DNA from: Chrysaora quinquecirrha
Lineage: Eukaryota; Cnidaria; Scyphozoa; Semaeostomeae; Pelagiidae
DNA length: 64,000 bases
Direction of reading: 5' to 3'
Assembly: GCA_014526335.1 (NCBI GenBank)
Contig: JACTAT010000006.1
Location: forward strand, 772,501 to 836,500
This document shows positions 55,401 through 64,000 of this stretch, piece by piece (within the stretch, counting starts at the first letter, position 1; every line of letters starts with the position of its first letter). The notes beneath the pieces are model-generated. The model was not told the DNA's origin and made no database searches. It worked only from the letters and a program-made list of their open reading frames with translations. The translations under genes were made by a program, and so were the position numbers.

Positions 55401-56843
55401 GCCTCTCCATTTCATACCCAGAGAAGACAGCCAATTTTAGCTGAAAAAGTCTTTCTAAAAAAATTTCTTGACCTTCCTCAAATTCAATAATACAAGGCGA
55501 AATCTTCCTCCGGCACGCAGCCGTGGAACCGCCAGTATTTCTGGACTCTAGTGCTACGATTTAAGAGTTACTACTGTCTCAGAAATCTTTGCCATTGAAT
55601 TTGAGACAAATTATTGTTTGTTATTGTTGTTTATTGTTTATTTTTGTTTACTTTTTAGTTGGAATATCACCTGGTTCATGTGATGTGTCAGTCTGGTCAT
55701 CTTGGACCCAATGCAGTGTTTCTTGTGGCAAAGGGACAAGAAGTCGAGGCAGAATAATGATGAGCAGAGGGTCAATACAACTTTGTCCACATTTAGAAGA
55801 GACATCAGTTTGCAATATGGGAAAGTGTGACAAAGGTTAGTAGACGCTTCTCTAAATTTGTAACGACTCTTTATATGTTTATTCCAGGGAAATTGGCAGT
55901 AACATTGCACTCAGTTTTCTTGTAAAAAGCCGAGGACGGGGCTCTGTCCGTGGCATAACGCAGTCTAGACTCCCTTAGTTCAAGAATTAAGGGCTTCCGA
56001 CCAGAAGGCCAGAAGGGGCCCCTGACAAGTTTTTTGTATGGCAGGGTTTTGCTAAAAGGCTTCTTTAGGCCACCCCATTTACAGTCATAAACTACTGGAC
56101 ACGTCGCATGCATTTTTCAATGTTCTTAGGGGCACGTTTTCAAACATTTGCCCACTTCTCCGATCCCCCTTCGCACGTAGAATCCTCGTAGAACTCAATT
56201 CGCTTCGACGTCCCTGCATAACGGCCCCAATATCCTGCGGGCCGGGGCGTTTTCCGTTAATCCACTGTACTCAAGGCCAACCAGAGGCAGTGCGGGCCCC
56301 GGATTAATGTGATCGTACCCCCCTCTCGATTGTCCTGTCTGTACTACTTAGGCTCTGTTCAAACGATCAAACATTCTTGGTCAAACATCTGAGATGCGCT
56401 TTATAGGCAATTGTTAACCGCTTCGCCGCGTCATAAAGCATAACTTGACAAGCAGCATTGGCTCAAGATATTTATTAAAAGACCTTATAAATGCCCCAAA
56501 GATGTAATAGAATTGGAAACTGCCCCTTAACTTCTCACAGGACCAGTTTTATTTCCTTTGCCAGTGTCCCTAAATTTCTAAAATTCCTTGGTCTAGATTC
56601 TATTACTTTTTGCATTTCTAATCCCTAAGAACATCATTTTTAGATGGACCTCGAAGAATGACAATTGATTGCCAAGTATCGAAATGGAGCAGTTGGACAA
56701 AATGCAGTGTGACATGTGGATTAGGTCGAATGGTAAAAACGCGGAATGTCATCCAGTTTCCAGGCCGTGGAGGGAAGCCTTGTCGGCGACTCACGAAGTT
56801 CAAAAGTTGCTACATGGGGCAGTGTCCTCCAGGTAAATACTAA
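49407..56843 (+). CDS. Spondin-type secreted matrix protein: signal peptide, Spondin_N, two TSP1
   Basis: Exons: 49407-49524, 51923-51982, 52533-52737, 53369-53577, 54439-54657, 55659-55835, 56644-56843 (or -56832 if spliced on). All have GT-AG borders and matching phases. Product about 395 residues. Signal peptide MKFLSLYAICLLVILL is followed by a basic segment (KRRRSKKK). Spondin_N hallmarks: YRLKFMGKWTS, SSLIGASHANDFVLWRVG, GIRKMSEFG, PSPDWNVGVDSLDLC, DAGTDSGITYKAP. TSP1 repeats: VWSSWTQCSVSCGKG and KWSSWTKCSVTCGLG, both with WxxW (C-mannosylation) and C-x-x-(S/T)-C-G (O-fucosylation). No reelin domain was seen, so it is nearer to mindin/spondin-2 in layout, with one extra TSP1. Secreted adhesion and matrix role is inferred from the family. 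Confidence 0.9.
49602..49862 (+). repeat. SINE-A copy in first intron of the spondin-type gene
   Basis: GTGGCACAGTGGTTGGCGTG (box A), GGGCTCGAGTCACGG (box B), body GCAGAGATAACCTTGGGC, end GACCAGGGGAAAG. Confidence 0.8.
50353..50625 (+). repeat. SINE-A copy, best preserved head
   Basis: CTCTGTGGCGCAATGGTTAG begins a tRNA-like region with box B GGGTTCGAGCC; body and tail as in other copies (GTATAAATGGGTACCCGG, GAGTAGCCCTAGGC). Confidence 0.82.
50973..51085 (+). mobile_element. GAGGGGC-type MITE, decayed copy
   Basis: TCGAGATGCATTTTGCTC...AACGAAAGAATTTCTGAGAG...GTGTACGAGATTTG keep the internal order of the family; termini eroded. Confidence 0.45.
51584..51920. mobile_element. CAAACATTG-family copy abutting a spondin acceptor
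   Basis: TAAGGCACTGGCTAAACGAT begins the copy; CAAACATT, GCAAGCATT and AAACGTTTGACAAGC follow. The recognisable family sequence ends within about 30 bp of acceptor TTTCCAG at 51922. Confidence 0.55.
52533..54657 (+). CDS. Spondin_N domain core (three exons)
   Basis: Exons 52533-52737, 53369-53577 and 54439-54657 encode the bulk of the domain. The conserved ligand-face motifs of F-spondin/mindin are present: HPKDHPG, LIGASH, LWRVGHFAS, then HTLPISS, LTPSPDWNVGV, LCDHDNCSW and EPWDAGTDSG. The last exon ends in a linker (PLNPTPSLK) leading to TSP1. Introns contain a SINE-A (53692-53945) but nothing else gene-like. Confidence 0.9.
53692..53945 (+). repeat. SINE-A copy, 5' truncated
   Basis: Lacks box A; starts near TGACCCACAAAG, then GGGCTCGAACCACGGG, GCAGAGATAATAACCGTGGG, GTATAAATGGGTACCTGG and CATCCAGACCAGGGGTAAAG. 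Confidence 0.75.
55037..55241 (-). repeat. Minisatellite of ~22-26 bp units in spondin intron 5
   Basis: GTACTGATGGTATCCCCCCA and GTACTGAACACCCTCCA variants alternate; degenerate units also near 54751-54800. It produces overlapping minus-strand open frames with YCGG/ILWR periodic peptides, not genes. Confidence 0.75.
55659..56843 (+). CDS. Two TSP1 repeats and possible C terminus of the spondin-type protein
   Basis: Exon 55659-55835 gives the first repeat with six cysteines, ending VCNMGKCDK. Exon 56644-56843 gives the second, ending SCYMGQCPPGKY and TAA. The same point has a usable donor (CCAG then GTAAAT at 56833), so the protein may stop here or splice to an exon I could not find. Nothing TSP1-like is visible from 56844 to 60882, which favours termination. 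An in-frame ATG at 55589 gives a hydrophobic leader reading into the first repeat; I take it as the intronic pyrimidine tract. Confidence 0.85.
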
Positions 56844-57668
56844 CGTATTCTAAATTATTTAAGAGTTGTAAAATTTTTATACAGAAGATCCAGGGGGGGG
56901 CGAAAGGATGAAGTCAAGGGTATGGTGTTGTTTAAAGGATAAGTAACCAAGTGGAACCAGAGACACAAGCAGAATTCCCTCAGGAATGTTTTTAAAAAAC
57001 TTGGAAAACATATTTATGCTTGTATCAAGCTAATTATGTTTGACGAGCAATGTTTTGAGTGTGATGTGGCCAAACAGCTAAACATTTTGCTTGATTGGCA
57101 AATCGCAAATGTTTGACAAACAATCCTTGATCTTTGGTCAGAGACTTCTTTTTTTGAAAAAGACTGATTCTCGTCTTAGGGCAAAAATAACACGAGAAAG
57201 AAAATGATGAACAACCTCTAGTTGATGGAGATGAAACAGAGGCTACCCAGCATTTCAGTGGAGGTATTTGAAATAGAAATTCGACAATTTGGTTAAACCA
57301 TAAAGCTTGTAAATAAATCAGATATATAGTGAAGAAATGGAAATTGGAGGAATAGCACATTATTAGCTTTACTGCCTTTCATGCAGACCTGACTATGCTT
57401 GTGGACAGCAAAATGACTTCACAGCGATAGGGAACTAGTGCAGCAGATATTTTTCATCGTATAGAAGAAATAGAGCTTCCGCAAAATCTTTTCTTAACCT
57501 GAAAGTATTCAAATAGTAAAAAATCTGTAATTCACGTTTGCTGTAAATTTTTCAAGCAATACAGTAAACCAGTCCATGATAGATCGTATTATTACGATAT
57601 AGTATTGATTGATTCATTACGGCTTATTTCAGAATGAAAATATAGTAACTGAAATTGCATCCTGCCAA

Positions 57669-58128
57669 TAGACCTTTTGGAAGAGATCTGGGTCGGCGAG
57701 ACATTTTTCTGGAAGATGGAGGACATCTTGAGCAAGGGAATTCTGTCCGCGTGCAATGACCTATAGATTGTTATCGCTTCATGAGAGGTATTGCAGCAAA
57801 GTATGCTTCAAATTCACGAATAATGGAAGACAAAAAGAGAAAAGGAACCTGTGACAATATAGGTATCTGAAGAAACTAAGGAAACAAGATGCATATACCT
57901 CACTAAAAGAAAAAAAGAGCATGATTAAATGCCTCATTGAGCTGATAAGCTTTGATCTTAGCCCTTTCTTTCATTTTTCCTCCAATTAAACGTGAATTTG
58001 AACCAACCTTTGGTGCATTACCTTCCCTAAAGCGACTGCAATCCAGATCGTTGTACGCTTCACTTACTCAAGATGTCTACCATCTTCCAGAAAAATGTCG
58101 TGCGGACTCAGACCTCTTTGATAAGGTA
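57669..58128. mobile_element. 460-bp MITE with ~48-bp TIRs
   Basis: Left GACCTTTTGGAAGAGATCTG...CATTTTTCTGGAAGATGG; right CCATCTTCCAGAAAAATG...CAGACCTCTTTGATAAGGT is its complement. Second, SINE-interrupted copy at 1705-2320. The open frame over 57952-58251 is part of it and not a gene. Confidence 0.75.
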
Positions 58129-59067
58129 TATTCTTCAATCTTGATTTCGCCTGGTTCCCAGGGGTTTGCATCACAACCGTTTCCATCACCCCGAATTTTA
58201 TCTTTTAAGCCTGGTTTTAAAATCATTACGATAATATTATACAACAGCTAATAACCCTGATTTTCTTAGACTTCTCTGAGATTATATTTTGAAGGAAAAG
58301 GAAGTAATGTTCGGGATTGAAACTCAGAAATCCTGAAAGTTGAATCATGCTTTCAAGATTCTTGGATCAGCCAGGGTCATGACTTCACGATTGTTTATAA
58401 TCTGAGGGTCATTTAGGGGGTTACATTTCCCCTGTTCCCTTGAAAAAGTCCCTTTGTTACCTGAAGTTTTGTAGGATTATTTTCAGATTGGTTGTCAAGC
58501 GGATTGATATAGAGGATTTTACCTGATCCCTGTTTCCCGGTGCTCCCTTGTCCCCCTTTAACTTTGGCCAAGTTCCATTATTCCTTGGATGCATTTTGCG
58601 TGTTCCACTGTTCCCTAGAACCCTTAGAACCCCTAAACGACCCTCGGTCTGATCGACAATGATCGATCCAAAGATCTCAGAGTTCTATACTAATATGTAT
58701 ATGGTTTTCATTTCCATTGATGATCATGCTGTGATTTTTCGACCAGGAAATCTCCCGGTCAAGTCACTGTGATCATGCTGACCCTCCAGTGTAAGGTGGA
58801 ATGCATAATGTATCTCCTATACACTTGTATTAATTGTAGCTTTGTAGAGAACTGCTAAGAAACTTAATTTATTAGAAAGAACAGTAGATAATTTAGTAAA
58901 GTTATTCTTATTTACTTATCAACTGTAAATAAAGTATGCAATGATACATGTGACGATGAAATAGATTGAACCCTACGATTGTTTTCTGTCAGTCTTCCAG
59001 AGATCCAAGTAGTTTATTTTCACTTTGGCCAATTTTCAACGTTCTGTCTGTTTATAATCTGTGTCGG

Positions 59068-59240
59068 TGATGTGGCGTCGTGGTGTAATCCAGCTGTCTC
59101 GTGGTGTCAGAAGCTCAGTGTGGTCAGGGTTCGAGCCCAGCCACGGTAGCATCACAGACAGGGTCGAGGTCTCGATTACTTAACCTACTCATGAGATCCT
59201 AGCGACTGGCGCTAAAACACCATTTCACCTTCACCTTCAT
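59068..59240 (+). repeat. SINE-B copy (tRNA-derived)
   Basis: Box A-like GTGGCGTCGTGGTGTAATCC, box B GGGTTCGAGCCCAGCC, tail GACTGGCGCTAAAACACC and CACCTTCACCTTC. Confidence 0.78.
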
Positions 59241-59871
59241 CTTGGAGTTTTTATGATTATGGTTTATGATTTTCGGGTGGTACAGAGCTTTAACATTGCG
59301 AAAAACAAAACTTCTCGAATATTCGCTGTCTCGAGCCAACTTTTCGATCCAATTAGTGCTATTTTCTATCGATAACTGGAACTTTTCATAGTGTGGACTG
59401 AAAAGGCACCAATATATGAATCACATTTTAGTACCTTTCTTGTATCAAATCAAGTTGCTACATACAAATTTCCGGTTCAGAACCCTATATCTATGAACCA
59501 ATCTTTGCAACTTTTTGATTTTGTCTTAAAATGTCTTGTTGTTTTTGCTGTTGTTGCAGTTGCAGTGGATATGAAAAACCTCGCGACTAAAGACAGCTTT
59601 TTCCTGAAGAGCAAAATATCAAAAGCACCAATTACTCGAGCGTTCGATAACTAACTCGAATCAATTTTATTGGTCTTCCTGTCCCTTGGAGGTTCGAGTT
59701 ATTGGGAGTTTACTGCGTCTCGCGTCAGATGCTTCAGTCTAAGGGCTCTAAGCAAAGACAGCATGGGAACAGCTTTGCCCCAAGAGTTCTGAACCCTGAC
59801 TCACAGTTAGAGTTGGTTTCACTTCTTTTCGCTTTTCATGGTCAATGCCGTTCAAGGTCAATGCCTTAGAA

Positions 59872-60052
59872 GGTGCTGTGGCATCGTGGTGTAATCCAGC
59901 TGACTCATGGTGTCAGAAGCTCAGTGTGATCAGGGTTCGAGCCCAGCCACGGAAGCGTCACAGCCAGGGTCAAGGTCTCGATTAGTTAACCTTAACCTAC
60001 TACTGAGATCCTAGCGACTGGCGCTAAAACACCATTTCACCTTCACCTTCGC
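59872..60052 (+). repeat. SINE-B copy (tRNA-derived)
   Basis: Near identical to the copy at 59068: GTGGCATCGTGGTGTAATCC, GGGTTCGAGCCCAGCC, same tail. Same orientation, 0.8 kb apart. Confidence 0.8.
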
Positions 60053-60882
60053 CCTTCCTTATAAACCTTTCATCGAAATGGTCTATATGCCAAGAAGCAG
60101 ACACAATTTCATTGAGTGCAGAGAGTTTTTAGACCAAAAAAGTGAAAGGATTTTTTCTCGCACTTTGCGATAGGAGAGCCAAGTTTTTTTAACTTTATTT
60201 TCCAGAAGGACTTAAAAGTGCGGAGCAGTTATGTGGGACTTTTAAATATTAATGAGACCAAAAAGCAGGTTTTTGACAACATTACTTTGTTTCTGAGAAA
60301 CATTTTCGATGATTTTTGATAAATTATTTACAGTGTTTCCGAGGCTTCGTCATCCATCTGTCATAGTCTGGTTGCTTAGTAGCGAATAATTCCTCCTTCG
60401 CAATGCTCAGAAAACAATTGTTGAATCATGCATGCGGGGGCGGATAAACCGCAAAGAACAAACCTTTTGTGAAGTTTTCAATACATCAAAGGAGCTAAAA
60501 GCTGAAAAGTTGGAAAATTATCGGTTATTTAAGTTTTTAAATCAGATATTACAACAAACTTGAAGGCGAAGAAAGTATAAAGACAATTTCCAATAAAAAG
60601 AAAAGTTGGAGTTGCAATAAAACTGTAGAAAAGGACTGTTTTCTTGCCTTGACAGGTCAGCTATGGTGGATTAGGTTGCTTAGGCCATAAATAAAACTGC
60701 AATCAAAGAATCAAAGCAGGAAATCAAAGATTATTAGACTTGTTTTTATTTCCTTTGGATACAGAAGAGGCAGCACGAATAAATTTTGAAAAAGTATTCT
60801 TACTTATTGAAAGACTTATTTCTTTGATATTCTTGAAAGAAATTGACAAACTTCTTTGCTGCTGAAATTCAGGATCATCATC

Positions 60883-63462
60883 ATGTCACGTCGCGAATCG
60901 TCGTCAGTCAGCAGTTGCGTAAAATACTCACTTTTCTTCATGAACATTTTGTTTTGGGTTAGTATTTTTAGGTTAATTTTATTGCGTTCTAATAAAGTAC
61001 CCGTGATGTAAATTTTTGGTCATCAGTCTTTTTTTACCCGTGAATCCCCTGAAAATAAACCCAGGCAATATCTTATGGTAGTAGTATGGTCTAGATAGTC
61101 TTCCCATGCGAACCCGGAAAAATACTGTAGGACGTAGTAGGCTGGTGTCATGTTACTGCTTAAACTTTTACACTCTTTTTTTTATAAGAACCAGGAAATT
61201 TTAATCGAAGCTGGCTGTTCTTAAAGTTTTGTCGCTTTTGAGCCTGAAATGTTCTCAATCTGTTCTTAATTCCTTGGTTACTAAGATATCTATATTTTTC
61301 AATAAATGTCTGGTGTGGTACTAGGTTTGTGTGAAAATGCAGCATTCTTGTCTACATATCTGTTTGCTTCCTTTTTACGCTCAGTCTGACTGTCTTACTT
61401 ACATATTTCGATGATATTCTTAGAGCTTTTGAAAAGCCCAGCCTCAGCTTGTTCTTAATTTGTTCTAAAAATCTGAGCAAAACCCAGGCTCGTGTTCTTA
61501 TAAAATTGTTCTTATAACAAAAAAAGAGTGTACTATGGTTGAAGACCATGGTAAGAGTTGGGAGTGTCTTTCTTTTAAGTAAAACACAAACTGTAAGTCC
61601 TTGAATTGCCCCCCCCCTTGCAGCAGCCCTCCCCTCGAATAAAATTCAATATAAATAAAATAAAATTCTGGCATGGATGCTGTTCCTTATACGAAAACCT
61701 TAAAATTGGTACTTGTACAAATGGCATGTGATGTCCCCATTACCAAAAATATACTGGGGATGCTGCATTCCTCTGCAACCCCCTTGGCTATGCACCTTGC
61801 AGGTGCCAGAACTGTACCCAAAAGCATGACCCATATTTTCACACTGTACATAAAAAGTACTTGAAATTGAAGTGAAGTTTTAAGGTAGGAAGCCAGCACT
61901 TGGGGGTCAGAAGTAGGATTATGGGGGTTCAGGAGCAGAGGTCTCAGAAAAATTTTCGCAAACAACCTGTTCATCCTTTAATTTTGGATGGCCAAAGAGG
62001 AGCAACAATTTTTTTTGAGGGGGGGCAATGCTGCATATGCCCCTTGGCCTTGTGCCTTAATTGAGAGTTCTCATTTTCTTGACGAATTACAGCCATTATC
62101 AGCAACTTAAAACATTGTATCATTTACCTTATAGCTTATTGGTCTTGCATTACTGGGAGCTGGGATCTATGCAAGGACATTGAAAGAATTAGATGCAGTC
62201 TTGAAAAGTACAGTTGCATGGTACATGGACCCTTCAGTTTATTTCATGTTTTTTGGATCCGTCATTTTTGTTTTGGCTTTTCTTGGCTGCATTGGATCGC
62301 TAAGGGAAAATATCACTATGTTGAAGATTGTAAGTATTTAGATCACATTTAGATATCTGATTGCCATTCAAATTTCAGTTTGTCGTAGCATTTCAATTTT
62401 TTGCCAATGTTTGCTTTAAGCCTGGTTCCATAAAATTATATAGAGATTGGCAACCGTCTGCGATCCTTGCTGATCCCTTCTTCTATTTTCCATCTATGAT
62501 TTCATTCCAGTGTTTCCATACATCGGTGACTGTCTGCGTCAATCTGCCATGTTATAATAACCTCAAATAAACATTTTTATCACCCTCGATTCCTATCCGT
62601 ACCTGTTGGATCGGACCCAAACTGTTTCATGAGATCTTTTCAGGATTGGATCTGTGCCTGATCACTTTTGAAAGCGATCCCAGACAGAATAGGATCTGAT
62701 CCACCAGTTCCCATTTAAACACATGGCCTGTCGCCCCAGTTTAGGATCCATGCGGATCGGACCCAGTGTAAAGGGTCTTAATCTACTATGCTTTCTTGCC
62801 TTACAGTTTGAATATGTCATTGATTTCATCATGTTGCTGCAAATTGTTTGTGTTGTGACTATCTACCTCCTAAGAGATAAGGTGAGTAAAGAATTTTATA
62901 ATGCTACTATACAACATCTCACTGTATGACACTTTTTTTTCAAAGCTCTATGTAACATTTTATTGTTTATTGACTCAAAACTGGCTCTGACAATTATTGA
63001 GTCCCTGTGGAAGCAAGCAAGGAATCAAGCAATCCTTATTTCTTACAGAATGCAGAACTTAGAATGCAGATCAGGGGTTGTTGCAACTTTTCAGCTTTTA
63101 TGGACCCTTAGCTTGTCCCTCAAGATATATACTCTAGAAAAAATACCCTGGGTAGCCATTTTCTATTCGACAGAAGAGTTGACTATAGGCTTATGGAAAG
63201 TGGTCCTGTCAAGATTGGAACCCACAACCTTCAGATGGTTTCCTAAAGGACTTGACCACCTGGCCACATCCAAGCGACCTTATTCAAAAAAATATAACCA
63301 TCATTGCTTACATTACTTCTCTACTGATCCACACTTGACTTACTGAGATTTCCCTCTATTGAAAAGGTGAAAAAGTTTGCTGAAGATAAATTGGTTGATG
63401 TTGTGCCAAAATACAGAGATGATCTCGATCTGCAGAGTATAATTGATTTCCTTCAAATAAAC
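60883..63462 (+). CDS. Tetraspanin of the TspanC8/TSPAN33 type (5' four exons, continues past window)
   Basis: Exons: 60883-60957, 62135-62329, 62807-62881, 63367-63462, then donor GTAAGT at 63463; 147 residues visible, all exon joints in phase 0. N terminus MSRRESSSVSSCVKYSLFF leads into TM1 (MNILFW then LIGLALLGAGIYAR), EC1, TM2 (YFMFFGSVIFVLAFLGCIGSL), the intracellular RENITMLK, TM3 (IDFIMLLQIVCVVTIYLL) and the start of EC2 with YRDDLDLQSIIDFLQ. That last motif and the juxtamembrane SVSSCVKY resemble TSPAN33/5/14/15/17. TspanC8 members escort ADAM10 to the surface. The CCG-bearing part of EC2 and TM4 lie outside the window, so the subgroup is provisional. Confidence 0.9.
61171..61530. mobile_element. 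TA-flanked MITE in tetraspanin intron 1
   Basis: CACTCTTTTTTTTATAAGAA at the left, TTATAACAAAAAAAGAGTG at the right, TA duplications at 61169-61170 and 61531-61532. Shares internal CTGTTCTTAAA and CTTAATTCCT(C/T)GGTTACT with 40306-40630. Confidence 0.8.
63120..63275 (-). repeat. Possible further tRNA-derived SINE
   Basis: Reverse complement reads GTGGCCAGGTGGTCAAG (box A-like) and GTTGTGGGTTCCAATC (box B-like) at tRNA-like spacing. In tetraspanin intron 3. Only one copy here, so weakly supported. Confidence 0.4.
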
Positions 63463-63679
63463 GTAAGTCTTTTTATTTTAAAGTAAAGTACATAATCAGG
63501 AGCAAGGCTGTAGAAGACTGATATCAAGATTACTATTCAAAACACATAATATCCCAATGTTATACTGGTTTTCCTCTGCATCTTGTGTCTAGCGGACGTG
63601 CCTATTTGAAAGGGGCATCCAGTATCAAGTATAAGTAACTTATTAACGCCTTAACATGATAAAAAATTGAACGGGCAAA

Positions 63680-64000
63680 CTAACTAACTACCTAACTAAC
63701 TAACTTACTAACTAACTAACTAACTAGCTAACTAACTAACTAACTAACTAACTGACTAGCTACTAGCTAACCATTTTCCTTAATAACTAACTAGCTAACT
63801 AACCAACTATCTAACTTACTAACTTATTAACTAACTATCTAACTAACTAACTAGCTAACTAACTAACTAGAACAAACAAGAATAAAAATAGATTTTGTAC
63901 CATTTGAAATTTTCTTATATTAGATAAAAACGATGTTTCGAGCATTAACTCGTTATCAAGTCATCTAACTAACTTACTAACTAACTAACTAGCTAACTAA
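63680..64000 (+). repeat. TAAC tetranucleotide microsatellite
   Basis: Long runs of AACTAACT with occasional TAGC and TTAC variants, interrupted at 63870-63960, continuing to the end of the window. Lies in tetraspanin intron 4. Confidence 0.9.

Larger units (their letters stand above)
56844..60882. other. Gene-free stretch between spondin-type and tetraspanin genes
   Basis: Holds a CAAACATTG fragment (57030-57145), a long-TIR MITE (57669-58128), a dispersed repeat shared with 38763-38993 (58408-58647), two SINE-B copies (59068-59240 and 59872-60052) and AT-rich sequence before the tetraspanin start. No further TSP1 or other domain exon was seen. Confidence 0.6.

Noticed and set aside
55589..55840. 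Open frame with a hydrophobic leader reading into the first spondin TSP1 repeat
   Set aside because: The leader is again intronic pyrimidine tract; the Spondin_N exons upstream join in phase to 55659.
57952..58251. 99-codon open frame after the spondin-type gene
   Set aside because: Covered by the long-TIR MITE at 57669-58128; no TSP1 or other domain.
62963..63346. 127-codon open frame in tetraspanin intron 3
   Set aside because: Sits between two confirmed tetraspanin exons in another context and overlaps a SINE-like segment; no domain.

Overview
The window looks like nuclear DNA of an invertebrate animal, most likely an anthozoan cnidarian such as a coral or sea anemone. The AT-rich sequence carries four or five small-exon, intron-rich genes, all on the + strand, separated by dense tRNA-derived SINEs and short inverted-repeat transposons. 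There is no operon structure, CRISPR array, rRNA or convincing stand-alone tRNA. The taxonomic call is an inference from protein types and repeat style, not a match to a known genome.

Layout. (1) About 1-13914: the 3' part of a secreted ADAMTS-like/papilin-like gene, in 14 exons. The domains run MAM, ADAMTS cysteine-rich, spacer, six TSP1 repeats, second MAM, PLAC. The second MAM exon needs a one-base shift to read through. (2) 13915-16960: gene-free, filled with copies of a repeat rich in CAAACATTG. (3) 17177-23089 and 27965-31391: two complete tandem UBE2D-type ubiquitin-conjugating enzyme genes with six exons each and identical intron phases. The second copy is more divergent. A ~190-bp tandem repeat lies just upstream of it. 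(4) 31392-49406: a repeat-rich region with a decayed LINE end, a 20-bp minisatellite, SINEs and MITEs. An isolated signal-peptide-like exon sits at 40138-40240. (5) 49407-56843: a spondin-type gene (signal peptide, Spondin_N, two TSP1 repeats). (6) 60883-63462: the first four exons of a TspanC8-like tetraspanin that continues beyond the window, ending in a TAAC microsatellite.

Functionally, the ADAMTS-like and spondin-like proteins are predicted extracellular matrix proteins, the tetraspanin is a membrane organiser of the type that escorts ADAM10, and the UBE2D pair is cytosolic ubiquitin machinery. Nothing shows that these neighbours act as one system. I did not find a clear previously undescribed system. 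The most notable observations are the MAM/ADAMTS-like domain mixture with its frameshift, the divergent UBE2D paralogue, and several MITE families whose insertion sites are dated by nested target-site duplications.
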